From Pseudomonas sp. SJZ074 (lineage in GTDB: Bacteria > Pseudomonadota > Gammaproteobacteria > Pseudomonadales > Pseudomonadaceae), in NCBI RefSeq assembly GCF_007828215.1, contig NZ_VIUE01000018.1, positions 1 to 64,000 on the forward strand: DNA of 64,000 nt, given 5' to 3'. The translations under genes and the position numbers were made by a program. How positions within the stretch are numbered: the first letter of the stretch is position 1; every line of letters starts with the position of its first letter. This document shows, piece by piece, positions 51,464-59,661 of this stretch. A model generated the notes under the pieces. That model had not been told where the DNA came from and ran no database searches. It saw only the letters and a program-made list of their open reading frames with translations.

Positions 51464-51982
51464 TTAACCGGCAACCGGCGAGCGCCAATCATCGGAGCCC
51501 GACGTTCCGCTCACTTCGTGCGTCCAGGTAATCTTGCGATAGGTGAAATGCACATCTTCCAGATGGGTGAAGTGCGAGTTCGCCGGGTCTTGGCAGTTGA
51601 GCATGTAGTCCTTGATATCGACGATGATCGCGTCTTCCAAGGTGGTGGTGTAGTAATGCTCCTGAGTGCCGGCGGCAGAAGTGCGGTACCACTGGATTTC
51701 AACCTTGGTCAGGCGTTCACCGCAGGTCAGGGCCGCCAGCAGCAGCGGCGAAGCCTTGTCGAAGACCTTGGTGATGACCAAGGGTTTATGCACGCGCTGG
51801 CCGGTTGGCTGGCCGGACTGCGGATCGCGCGGAATGATGACCTGATGCTGGAAGCCCTGGACCATGACCTGGTCTTCATGACCTTCCTGATAGGTGTTGC
51901 CCACCGAGTCGGCGGTAAACGCGCCGGCCGTGATCAGACCTTGTTTGGTGCCTTCGATGGACATGTACGCGGGGGTAGCCAA
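51464..51982 (-). CDS. hcp: Type VI secretion tube protein Hcp
   Basis: 172 aa. Full-length Hcp: ATPAYMSIEGTKQGLITAGA, NTYQEGHEDQVMVQGFQHQV, GQPTGQRVHKPLVITKVFDK, and the conserved C-terminus HFTHLEDVHFTYRKITWTHE. It starts at TTG 51982 with AAGGAG 9 bases upstream; the ATG further back (52054) adds unrelated residues. Hcp hexamers form the inner tube and also chaperone effectors. No other type VI gene is present in the window, so this is an orphan hcp served by an apparatus elsewhere. Confidence 0.93.
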   Translation of the reverse strand: MATPAYMSIEGTKQGLITAGAFTADSVGNTYQEGHEDQVMVQGFQHQVIIPRDPQSGQPTGQRVHKPLVITKVFDKASPLLLAALTCGERLTKVEIQWYRTSAAGTQEHYYTTTLEDAIIVDIKDYMLNCQDPANSHFTHLEDVHFTYRKITWTHEVSGTSGSDDWRSPVAG

Positions 51983-52326
51983 TGGATGCTCTCCTTGCTG
52001 GATAACTAAAGGACCTGGGAAGGAATCGTCCCGAGGTGCCGGAAGGGTTATCAAGAGCTATGCCATTTTCTTAAAAGTTGTTTTATTTCAAGTGGTTATT
52101 TATTTTTTTGAGCAACTGTCGAGTGTGTTTCCGACCATTTTGACGCGAACTGCGCAACGGCCTGCACAGTGTCGCGCAGTTTCTTGCGCAACGGTTTTGA
52201 ACCCCTGAGTACAGGCAGAACGATCAGATTGATGAGCCTCATGACGAAAGCAGGTGCGCAGCTTTTTGCCTGACCCTCGCTACGGTTATTTCAGCGTGAA
52301 CCCCTAAATCCCATCCAGCACCACCC
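51983..52326. other. Upstream region of hcp, no gene seen
   Basis: About 340 bp, AT-rich for the first 150 bases upstream of hcp, where its promoter should lie. Contains TGCGCAAC-type repeats near 52150-52195 (GCGCAACGGCCTGCAC and TTGCGCAACGG). I could not find a convincing sigma-54 or sigma-70 promoter. Confidence 0.4.
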
Positions 52327-52356
52327 TGTGGCGAGGGGATAAATCCCCTCGCCACA
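52327..52356. repeat. Palindromic repeat, GTGGCGAGGGGAT family
   Basis: TGTGGCGAGGGGAT pairs perfectly with ATCCCCTCGCCACA around AA: a 14-bp stem. The same half-sequence builds the long repeat at 59504-59637, so it is a second interspersed repeat family, distinct from the GTGGGAGC REPs. It may also serve as terminator for hglS. Confidence 0.8.
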
Positions 52357-52400
52357 AAATCATTCCAGACCTTAAGTGAACGGTGTTTCTCAGCTTGTCC

Positions 52401-53777
52401 TTACAAACCCAACGCCACCCTGCACTCCTCAATGGAGCGCTGCTGCGTCTCGGCGTACAACCCCAGCTCATCGATCGTCGTTCGTCCCAACGCCGCTTCG
52501 AAGGCCTGGCGATTGGACTGCCCGGCGTAACGGCTCTGGGCGTCATCACCGAGGTTCGACTGGAAGATACCGGCGGCGCTGACTGGCAGGAAATCTTCAT
52601 ACACCAGCGGTTCGGCGCGCAGGTATTGCTGTTCAACCAGCTGCTCCAGCGCCGTCGATGGCTCGAGAGTGCCTTTGGCGGCCAGGCCCTTTTGCGTCAC
52701 GAAATAACGGAAGTACGCCAGTGCCTGCCGGCGCAACTCATCGTGGCTGTCCGGGAACGGCGCAAAGTGTTCGGTCATCAAGGTGTTGTAACGCGCGGCA
52801 TTGGCCTCGTTGGGAAATTCCCCCAAGGCATCCCGCGCCGCGTTGAGCAACTGATCGTAGAGCGCACGGCCCTTGGGCGTGAGGGCGGCGCCCCGTTGTT
52901 CGATTTCACCGAAGCGCGCGCTGTGACTGCCTTGGGTGTGGGGCTGGTCGATGAACGCGACAGGCTCGTCGAGTGCCTTGAAACTGGTCTGGCGCAACAG
53001 GATCGGGCACTGGCGGCGGGGCGGGCCTTCGATCACCGCCTTGGGGGTGATGCCATGCACGGGCATCTGCGCCTGGACAATGTCGATGTCCAGGGTGCGC
53101 GGTGTCAGGTGATTGATGTGCGGGCCCTTGAAGGCGACCACGTCAGCAATCAGACGGTGCTGGGCACTGAGTTGTCGGTACTGTTCGGCGGTGACGGTGG
53201 CGCTGTGGTGCCAGCGAAACGTTTCCAGGGCCTGTAGGACGAAGTCGTCGGCCTGGGCTTGTGTCAGGCCCCCCTGGCGTTCAGCGAGGTCGATGAGCTC
53301 AAGCGCCTTCGGCGTGAAGATCTGCCGTTTAGCCAGCACCGATTCGGCAAATGCCCGGAGCTCGGCGTTGTCGATCAGTTCCAGGCGTAGTAAGGAGGTA
53401 AACACCCGGAACGGACTGACCTGCAAGGCGCTTTCGTGCACGGCGCGAAAGGCTGTGGAGTGCACCGGTACCCCGGCGGGCGTGAGGTCGTAATAGCCCA
53501 CCGGCTGCATGCCCATGACCGCGAACAGCCGGCTCAGGGTCGCCAGCTCCGCGGCGGTGCCGACGCGGATCGCGCCGTGGCGTTCGAGGTCCAGGCGCTC
53601 ACGCTCGCCGGTGCTGTCCAGGTGTTCGGCCAGTTGCCGATCGTTGCCCAGCACCTGGGCATTGGTCTGTTCCACCAGCTTCATCAGCGTGCCGTACAGG
53701 GGCACTTCGTCGCGGTACATGTCGGACATCGCCCTGGAGAAGCATTGGCGGATCAGGTCGGGACTGACGAAGCTCAT
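52401..53777 (-). CDS. hglS: 2-oxoadipate dioxygenase/decarboxylase (HglS/YdcJ, DUF1338)
   Basis: 458 aa. Iron ligands equivalent to those known in P. putida HglS are in place: His 67 and Arg 71 in LERHGAIRVGTAAELATLSR, His 223 in FKGPHINHLTPRTLDID, and Glu 291 in ARFGEIEQRGAALTPKG. The enzyme converts 2-oxoadipate to D-2-hydroxyglutarate in lysine catabolism. Length matches. No other lysine gene is nearby. Confidence 0.9.
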   Translation of the reverse strand: MSFVSPDLIRQCFSRAMSDMYRDEVPLYGTLMKLVEQTNAQVLGNDRQLAEHLDSTGERERLDLERHGAIRVGTAAELATLSRLFAVMGMQPVGYYDLTPAGVPVHSTAFRAVHESALQVSPFRVFTSLLRLELIDNAELRAFAESVLAKRQIFTPKALELIDLAERQGGLTQAQADDFVLQALETFRWHHSATVTAEQYRQLSAQHRLIADVVAFKGPHINHLTPRTLDIDIVQAQMPVHGITPKAVIEGPPRRQCPILLRQTSFKALDEPVAFIDQPHTQGSHSARFGEIEQRGAALTPKGRALYDQLLNAARDALGEFPNEANAARYNTLMTEHFAPFPDSHDELRRQALAYFRYFVTQKGLAAKGTLEPSTALEQLVEQQYLRAEPLVYEDFLPVSAAGIFQSNLGDDAQSRYAGQSNRQAFEAALGRTTIDELGLYAETQQRSIEECRVALGL

Positions 53778-53908
53778 GGTGAGAATTCCTGGTTCGGACT
53801 GTGGGAATTGGGAATGAAAGTGGAACGAAAGATCGCAGCCTTCTCCAGCCCTCGCAAACGAAGAATCTTCAGGACTTCATTCTGCCAGGGACTGATCCCA
53901 CCGCTCGT

Positions 53909-54838
53909 TCACTGTCCCAACCCCTTGAGGAACCCTCGATACAGCGCCGCCGTCCGTTCCGGTTTTTCAAGCGGCGGCAAGTGACCCAGCCCATCCCAGA
54001 TCTCCACCCGCAGATCGGCGATGCCCTTGCTCCACACCGGCACGCAGCTGACGTCGATCATCCGGTCCTGGCGGCCCCAGAGCAGCAGCGACGGCGCGCG
54101 GATGTCGGACAGGCGCGGCTCCATCGGCGGGCTGGCGTTGAAATCCGTGTAGATCTCCGCCAGTTCTTCCCGGCACTTGACGTACTTATCGGCCACCGCC
54201 GCCAACACCACCTTGGGCACCCAGGGCGGTGAGTCCATGGTCATTGCATAGAAGGGTGGGAAATCGTTACGCGAACGCATGAGGGAGGGGTTCCGCCCGG
54301 CGGCCACCTGGCGGTCCATGTCGCTGGGCTGGGGCGACGTCACGCCGGCCGGATTGAGCAGTGTCAGGGTCAGCACCCGCTCCGGCGAAGTGGCTGCCAG
54401 CCAGGCGGCCAGGTAACCGCCCATGGAGTTGCCGATCACATGGACCTTGTCCAGGCCGCAGGCGTCGAGCAACTCGATTATCCGCCGGGCCTGGGTCGGA
54501 ATGTCATAGCCGCCACCGGCCTTGAAGCCGGTTTCACCATGGCCGGGCAGGTCGGGAATCAGCACCCGGTAGTCACGGACGAAGGGCCGGGCGAACCGCA
54601 GCCAGAGGTTTTTATCGGCACTGTAGCCATGCAGCATCAGGATGCAGCCAGAGGCTTCATAAGGTCCGCCTTGCAGGGTCGACACCGTCATTTCGCTGAT
54701 GGGCACAGTGATCTTGTGCAACCGGGAAAGACGGGTTTCCACCGCCATGCTCAGGTCGAACAGCACCTGGCCGATGGCCGGATAGGTCAGCCAGCTCCAG
54801 ACGACAAACACGGCGAGTATTACCCACAGCACCAGCAT
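53909..54838 (-). CDS. Membrane-anchored alpha/beta hydrolase
   Basis: 309 aa. An N-terminal TM anchor (VLWVILAVFVVWSWLTYPAI) is followed by a hydrolase domain: ILMLHGYSADKNLWLRFARP, LIPDLPGHGETGFKAGGGYD, nucleophile elbow VIGNSMGGYLAAWLA, acid in LLLWGRQDRMIDVSC, His in WDGLGHLPPLEKPERT. Resembles the lipase/MhpC group. Substrate unknown. 131 bp after, on the same strand, lies hglS, with no sign of coupling. Confidence 0.87.
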   Translation of the reverse strand: MLVLWVILAVFVVWSWLTYPAIGQVLFDLSMAVETRLSRLHKITVPISEMTVSTLQGGPYEASGCILMLHGYSADKNLWLRFARPFVRDYRVLIPDLPGHGETGFKAGGGYDIPTQARRIIELLDACGLDKVHVIGNSMGGYLAAWLAATSPERVLTLTLLNPAGVTSPQPSDMDRQVAAGRNPSLMRSRNDFPPFYAMTMDSPPWVPKVVLAAVADKYVKCREELAEIYTDFNASPPMEPRLSDIRAPSLLLWGRQDRMIDVSCVPVWSKGIADLRVEIWDGLGHLPPLEKPERTAALYRGFLKGLGQ

Positions 54839-55113
54839 TTTTTACCTCCATGAGTCACGACAAAATTTGATCGGTCAGCCTTGGGCGACAGGGCGTAGTG
54901 ATAAGTGAAGCTCAAACGTGGGGACATCGCGACGACAGCGTAGCTTGTGCGTTGAAAGGTGCTGTGAAAGCGTGAGGTTATTGACGGCGCGTTCTTTTTA
55001 TGTGTGTTATTTCCATTCAGCGATACGGTGCCTGATGCTTGCTGAGCTGGACGTGAGCAGCATCAAACATAGTGTTTCTTTATCTGTGTGACCGGGCACC
55101 GTCGCAGCAATGA
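54839..55113. other. Intergenic region with hairpin
   Basis: 275 bp with no gene. TGATGCTTGCT and AGCAGCATCA (55031-55063) form a stem, inside a wider CGGTGCC...GGGCACCG dyad. It is placed to end transcription of the toxin/immunity pair. Confidence 0.45.
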
Positions 55114-55542
55114 TCAAGGCATATCTGAAGTCAGGTCCAACTTGACTCGTTTCAGTTCCCCATTGGTTCTATAGTACGCGGTGTTTCTGTAATCGTAGAT
55201 TGTGTCCAATGTTCTAAGTTTTACTCTGCCAGGTGAGGTGCCTCGAACTGCACCAGAGCTTCTGGTGACAAGAAATGGATGGGACGATTTTATTCGATTA
55301 AGCGCTTCATTGGGGTCGGTGATTTTTTCCAGGACAAAATATCTATAGCTAAATGGGACGGTGGCCCCGCCTGAGTTGTATAGAACTTCGTAAACTGCAC
55401 CTGTAGAGTCGATGGGTATTATGGATACTATCTCTGACGGTTCTGGTGAAGGCCGCGACAGCGTGTAGATGTATATTGTTTGTATAAGGCATATTGTTAA
55501 TAGGGTGACGCTGATCCACTTAGAAATCTTTGGTTTTAGCAT
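55114..55542 (-). CDS. Membrane-anchored protein, putative immunity protein
   Basis: 142 aa. One N-terminal TM segment (KWISVTLLTICLIQTIYIYT) followed by a periplasmic domain with strands AVYEVLYNSGGATVPFSYRY, FVLEKITDPNEALNRIKSSH and RRVKL-type basic ends. No family is recognised. The start overlaps the end of the toxin-like gene by 23 bp, the classical position of an immunity gene. Periplasmic exposure would suit neutralising a toxin that acts in the periplasm or on the membrane. Low GC, as for the toxin. Confidence 0.65.
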   Translation of the reverse strand: MLKPKISKWISVTLLTICLIQTIYIYTLSRPSPEPSEIVSIIPIDSTGAVYEVLYNSGGATVPFSYRYFVLEKITDPNEALNRIKSSHPFLVTRSSGAVRGTSPGRVKLRTLDTIYDYRNTAYYRTNGELKRVKLDLTSDMP

Positions 55543-57034
55543 GTCGTATACCTGCTCTTATCCATATCTGGTCTATGCTGTCATCGCCGTAGGGCGAGTC
55601 CGCCCACCACTTTCCAAACTCCTCTTTTGATGTTCCTGCAATGGATTGAGCCGCGCCTGCCGCCCTAAGTAGAACGTGCTCTGGAAGCCCTGCTGCCGTA
55701 CCGGTGGCGCCGTAATTGAAATTACCGAATTCCTCAAATTCCCTTCCGCGTTGCTTGTAGTCCCATTCGCCCTTGTTTCTGACTTTTGTATAAAAAATTC
55801 CCAGAAGAACAGCATCCCCTCCTACGATAAGTTTTGAGGCATCCCTCAGTTTTTTTGCCTCCTTCATGTTTTCAGTCAGAAGGACATCTGGTGGCGCAAG
55901 GGGGAGTATTCCTGAGTTGGCCCGTTCCTCAATGAGCTGTTCATATGCAGGGATCAATTTAATAAGTCGATCTTCAAGGTTATTGATTTCGGCATTTAAT
56001 ATATCGCTGCGATAGGTTGCATGAATGGCTGAGAATTCTTCTTCAAAAGATATTTCAGTGTCAAGATGATTAGTTTGTATGCGCTCAAGAAAGGCTTTGC
56101 TGTCCCGGGCTATGAAATCTGTGCCCGCATAGGTCGCCAGAAGTGAAAGATGTTGCTGCAGCTCTTTTTGTTTTGTATCTCTCAGTTGTTTGATCAAGAG
56201 AATGGCTTTGTTCATTCCTTGCTCTGGTGACAGCTCCGCTGTCGAGTCTTCGGCGTTGCTGGCAGAATCCAGTTCGGCCTGGATTCTTTTTTCCAAACTG
56301 GTCTTGTCCAACTGATATTGGCTGACGATGGCGTTTTTTTTCAGATTGTATCGATTGGTCCAGGTAGCGATGTGTCTTTTTTTTTCATCGGCTTCTGTGG
56401 TTGCAATAGTTGAAGTAAGTTGCCTGGATTTTTCCGTCAGCATTTTTGTTTTTACCGCAAGCATTTTGGCTGTATAGGCGGCGGTGATGGATGTGAGCCA
56501 TTTGTTGTAGGTGGTCAGTGAAGGGGCTCTGCTTTTATGAAAAATATTTAGAAACTCAACTGCATTTTTTTTAATGGTGTTGTTGAGAGGGTCTCTTCCA
56601 TAAAATTGGCTTGCTGTTGCAGTAATTTTTTGTAGTTCGTTTTTTTTAAATCGAAGAACTTCGTCGACGACAGATTTTTCGTGCTTGTATCGCTCCAGCA
56701 TGCCTGGTTTGCCCGGCTCTGATTTCTTTGAAATTTCTTCGTCAAGCTCAGGCTTAAAGAACGGGATATGTGCCTTGTAGGCTTTGTCTATCCTGTCCTG
56801 TTGAGTAGCGATAGCTATGATGATGGTTATTGACTGATCCGGATGTTTGATGTTTTTTTTGCTGAAGAGAGTTTTTAACTCTGTGGACTCAACGATTTTT
56901 CCATTCCATGGGAGCGGCTTTGCAATATATTGTCTGGGTGGGAATGGCGCGTACGGCAGACGTGGCAATGGAGGGTCAGATTTTATGATGATGGGGGGGA
57001 GATTGATTGTTTGAGGGGGGGGCGTGTTTTTCAT
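55520..57034 (-). CDS. Toxin with polymorphic toxin type 44 domain
   Basis: 504 aa with AAGGAGG before the ATG. Residues 1-45 are Pro-rich (PPLPRLPYAPFPPRQYIAKP). Residues 100-400 are mainly helical/coiled coil (EKKRHIATWTNRYNLKKNAI, EAKKLRDASKLIVGG). The C-terminal 91 residues look like the type 44 polymorphic toxin domain: NKGEWDYKQRGREFEEFGNF, NYGATGTAAGLP, LLRAAGAAQSIAGTSKEEFG, PYGDDSIDQIWIRAGIRH. No signal peptide, no recognised delivery domain. Markedly AT-rich, suggesting transfer. Possibly a type VI effector or a bacteriocin. Confidence 0.72.
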   Translation of the reverse strand: MKNTPPPQTINLPPIIIKSDPPLPRLPYAPFPPRQYIAKPLPWNGKIVESTELKTLFSKKNIKHPDQSITIIIAIATQQDRIDKAYKAHIPFFKPELDEEISKKSEPGKPGMLERYKHEKSVVDEVLRFKKNELQKITATASQFYGRDPLNNTIKKNAVEFLNIFHKSRAPSLTTYNKWLTSITAAYTAKMLAVKTKMLTEKSRQLTSTIATTEADEKKRHIATWTNRYNLKKNAIVSQYQLDKTSLEKRIQAELDSASNAEDSTAELSPEQGMNKAILLIKQLRDTKQKELQQHLSLLATYAGTDFIARDSKAFLERIQTNHLDTEISFEEEFSAIHATYRSDILNAEINNLEDRLIKLIPAYEQLIEERANSGILPLAPPDVLLTENMKEAKKLRDASKLIVGGDAVLLGIFYTKVRNKGEWDYKQRGREFEEFGNFNYGATGTAAGLPEHVLLRAAGAAQSIAGTSKEEFGKWWADSPYGDDSIDQIWIRAGIRHAKTKDF

Positions 57035-57465
57035 GATGCCTCCTTGGCAATGAGTCTGGTACGTAAAACGTCGAATTATTCGTTGGGGACGAAGGATAGT
57101 CGTTGTGAGAATTATGGATGTTCGATTTTCTGGCGATAACGATTCAAGATGAGATTCAGTTGATCGCCGTTAACTAACATGTCTTGCATGATTGGGGCTA
57201 AGGGTGTTGTCTTGCATGATAAGCAGGCTATTTATATGGCTTCTGATCGGCAACCTGAAAAACTCGTCGGAAAATTCTTGATAGTGTGTGAGGTCAGGTA
57301 TTTTTCCACACTACTGATGCTCTGTTGCCTAGCTGCGTTATTAGCAACATGGCTGTTGCGGGGGCCGCCAATCAGGTCATGGACAGCGCTCTACGGAGAG
57401 ACTGGAGCGCTACCTCATTGTCGGGTAGGGTGCCAAGGCATTCTCCGCGGAACAAGGATGAAATC
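57035..57465. other. AT-rich region with a 13-bp direct repeat
   Basis: TGTCTTGCATGAT occurs at 57180-57192 and 57208-57220, 28 bp apart (start to start), 146-186 bp upstream of the toxin start. The periodicity suggests two sites for one regulator on the same DNA face rather than a gene. Open frames here have no family match and no good codon use. Confidence 0.45.
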
Positions 57466-58704
57466 ATGATGATTACCGCTCTGCGCTCCCGTCTGGCCGT
57501 GAGTCTCGGCTTGAGCCTGGCCCTCGGTGCCTTGGCTCCCGCCGCTTTTGCACAACCCGATCAACAGGTCCTCGCCGGCGCCGAACAGTACAAGGGCGAG
57601 GCCCTGAAGCTGCTCGAAAAACTGGTGAACATTGACTCCGGCTCCGGCTATGTGCCGGGGCTGACCCAGGTCGGCGACATTGCCATCGATGAGTTGAAGA
57701 AGCTGGGCGCCAGCATTGAAAAGGTGCCGAACTCCGATGGCAGTCAGCACATCCTGGCGACCCTCAAGGGCACTGGGAAAGCGAAGATTCTGTTGATGGC
57801 CCACATGGACACGGTGTTCAAGGAAGGCTCGGCTGCCGAGCGTCCGTTCCACATCAAGGACGGCCGCGCCTATGGGCCTGGCGTGATGGACGACAAGGGC
57901 GGCATCGTCGCCGGCATCTATGCGTTGAAGGTGCTCAAGAACCTGGACTTCAAGAACTATGCACAGATCACCTTCCTGCTCGATGCCAGCGAAGAAACCG
58001 GCTCGGACGTCGCCACCGACCTGATCAAGAAAACCGCCAAGGCCCATGACGTGACCCTCAACCTGGAACCGGGGCGCCCGGCCGATGGCCTGGTGGTGTG
58101 GCGCAAGGGCAGTGCCACGGCGCTGGTGGAGGTCAAGGGCAAGGCGTCCCACGCCGGTGTGGCGCCAGAACTGGGGCGCAATGCGGCGATGGAAGCGGCG
58201 CACCAGATCCTTCAGCTCGGCAAGCTCGGCGACGCGGACAAGAAAACCACCATCAACTTCACGGTGCTCAACGCGGGCGACCGGACCAATGTGATTCCCG
58301 ACAAGGCCACCGCCAAGGCTGACGTGCGGGCCGCGGTGCCGGAAGAATTCGACCGTATCGAAAAAGACCTGGCCCGTGTGTCCCAGGACAAACTGATCTC
58401 CGACACCGAAGTCACCACCAGCCTGAAACGCGGCCTGCCGCCAATGCCGCAGACGGCGGAATCGGATCGTCTGATGGCCATGGCCCAGGGGATCTATGGC
58501 GAGCTGGGGCGCAAGCTTACCGAGGAGGGCAGCGGCGGAGCGGCGGATGCCAGCCTGTCGGCCGAGGTCGGCACGCCGACGCTGGACGGTTTCGGGATCG
58601 TCGGCGGCAACATCCATACACCCGAGGAATACGCGGAAGTGGAAAGCGTCGTGCCACGGGTCTATCTGCTGTCGCGGATGATCATGGAGTTGGCGGGACG
58701 GTAG
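57466..58704 (+). CDS. M20 family metallopeptidase, glutamate carboxypeptidase-like
   Basis: 412 aa from the ATG at 57466 (AAGGATG upstream); the longer open frame starts in unrelated sequence. Signal peptide RLAVSLGLSLALGALAPAAF, then AQP. Zinc ligands: ILLMAHMDTVFKEG, AYGPGVMDDKGGIVAG, LLDASEETGSDVAT (general base Glu pair), NLEPGRPADG and the C-terminal NIHTPEE. This pattern and the exported form fit carboxypeptidase G2 (folate-cleaving). Single gene with its own terminator. Confidence 0.9.
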   Translation: MMITALRSRLAVSLGLSLALGALAPAAFAQPDQQVLAGAEQYKGEALKLLEKLVNIDSGSGYVPGLTQVGDIAIDELKKLGASIEKVPNSDGSQHILATLKGTGKAKILLMAHMDTVFKEGSAAERPFHIKDGRAYGPGVMDDKGGIVAGIYALKVLKNLDFKNYAQITFLLDASEETGSDVATDLIKKTAKAHDVTLNLEPGRPADGLVVWRKGSATALVEVKGKASHAGVAPELGRNAAMEAAHQILQLGKLGDADKKTTINFTVLNAGDRTNVIPDKATAKADVRAAVPEEFDRIEKDLARVSQDKLISDTEVTTSLKRGLPPMPQTAESDRLMAMAQGIYGELGRKLTEEGSGGAADASLSAEVGTPTLDGFGIVGGNIHTPEEYAEVESVVPRVYLLSRMIMELAGR

Positions 58705-58767
58705 TCATCAGGCCCAGCACTGAGTCCTGTGTAGGGGCGCTCCCAGTGGGTTAAGGCATACCCCCTG

Positions 58768-58796
58768 TGGCCTCTGGAAGTGTTTTCCAGAGGCCA
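58768..58796. terminator. Bidirectional terminator
   Basis: TGGCCTCTGGAA and TTCCAGAGGCCA form a 12-bp stem with a GTGTT loop, followed by GTTT, between two convergent genes (ends 58704 and 58816). Confidence 0.85.
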
Positions 58797-58815
58797 GTTT
58801 CATTGGGTGAAGCGG

Positions 58816-59148
58816 CTAGCGTGGGTCGACGTTATCCAGCGCCCGGTTTGCCAGCAATCCACCCAGCTCGATCAATTGCTGGATGCCCAGAGCCACATGC
58901 CGCCGCGAGCCATCCAGCTCGAACGCCAGGTCGCTGACCATGGCATTGGCCGAGGAGAGGGTTTCGCTGAGGTTGGCGAGCAGGCATTCGGTGTCGACGC
59001 CGTTGACCACGGTGAAGAGTGGACCCGGATCGATCTTGGCTTCGGTCGGGTGGGGCTTGAGGTAGAAATCGAGGGCGCGCTTGGCGGCTTTGTCGAGTTC
59101 CGATGCGTTGGGATCGGTGTCTGGTGGGTTGGGGGGTACTTTGAACAT
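58816..59148 (-). CDS. DUF6124 family protein
   Basis: 110 aa from the ATG at 59148, with AAGGAG 8 bases upstream. The start FKVPPNPPDTDPNASELDKA, then AKRALDFYLKPH is the family hallmark; ECLLANLSETLSSANAMVSD and ALGIQQLIELGGLLANRAL form two helices. Soluble, function unknown; frequent in pseudomonads, often in several copies. Its 5' leader is a highly structured region (59203-59380). Confidence 0.85.
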   Translation of the reverse strand: MFKVPPNPPDTDPNASELDKAAKRALDFYLKPHPTEAKIDPGPLFTVVNGVDTECLLANLSETLSSANAMVSDLAFELDGSRRHVALGIQQLIELGGLLANRALDNVDPR

Positions 59149-59202
59149 GCTTGAAACTCCTTGGTAAATGGAGCCGCAACCTATTGCTACCAAACATTAG
59201 GT

Positions 59203-59380
59203 GGCGGCTATACGCAGGTTGGTAGACCGGGTACCAAGGCAACCCAGCGCACCACAAGGGTGCCCCGCGCACAGCCGCCATAACAATCAGCCAACGAAAA
59301 TCGTCAACGGATATTTGCCGAAGCTGTGCGCCTTAGTTTACCCGGGCTACCAAACCCGGTCGCTGATTCGTCAGCGACCG
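59203..59380 (-). ncRNA. Structured leader RNA upstream of the DUF6124 gene
   Basis: Read toward the gene, the elements are: a perfect 10-bp hairpin (59357-59366 with 59371-59380, 4-base loop); GCGCACAGC (59331-59323) able to pair with GCTGTGCGC (59275-59267); and a three-way junction closed by GGCGGCT/AGCCGCC (59273-59279 with 59203-59209) that encloses hairpins GCACC/GGTGC (59249-59263) and TTGGTA/TACCAA (59219-59237). The 9-bp pairing and the junction stem share bases 59273-59275, so they exclude each other. The last stem lies 55 bp before the start codon. This is the form of a switch or attenuator; no known riboswitch class is recognised. Confidence 0.55.
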
Positions 59381-59503
59381 GAAAACGATAAAGCCAGGGG
59401 CCCAAAGCGCACAAGCCGGCGGATTCTGGCGTAGTTGTAGGCAATGGCGCAAGGCGATGTAGTTGCGACCTACACCACGATGAGCAAAGTAAACACATGG
59501 CTT

Positions 59504-59637
59504 TTGTGGCGAGGGGATTTATCCCCGCTGGGCTGCGCAGCAGCCCCAAAACCAGTCACCGGGGTGCAACAGATGCACCGTGTCAGCCGGTTTACGACTG
59601 CTTCGCAGCCGAGCGGGGATAAATCCCCTCGCCACAA
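59504..59637. repeat. Long REPIN of the GTGGCGAGGGGAT family
   Basis: Two 26-bp arms (59504-59529 and 59612-59637) are perfect inverted copies that start TTGTGGCGAGGGGATTTATC. The 82 bases between contain a further hairpin GGGCTGC-GCA-GCAGCCC. The half-sequence is shared with the palindrome at 52327-52356. Confidence 0.85.
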
Positions 59638-59661
59638 GAGTTTGGTGCCAGCCAGGAGATT

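Noticed and set aside
57179..57469. 96-codon frame upstream of the carboxypeptidase
   Set aside because: No ribosome site, no family, and it contains the 13-bp regulatory repeats; it also overlaps the true start of the peptidase gene.
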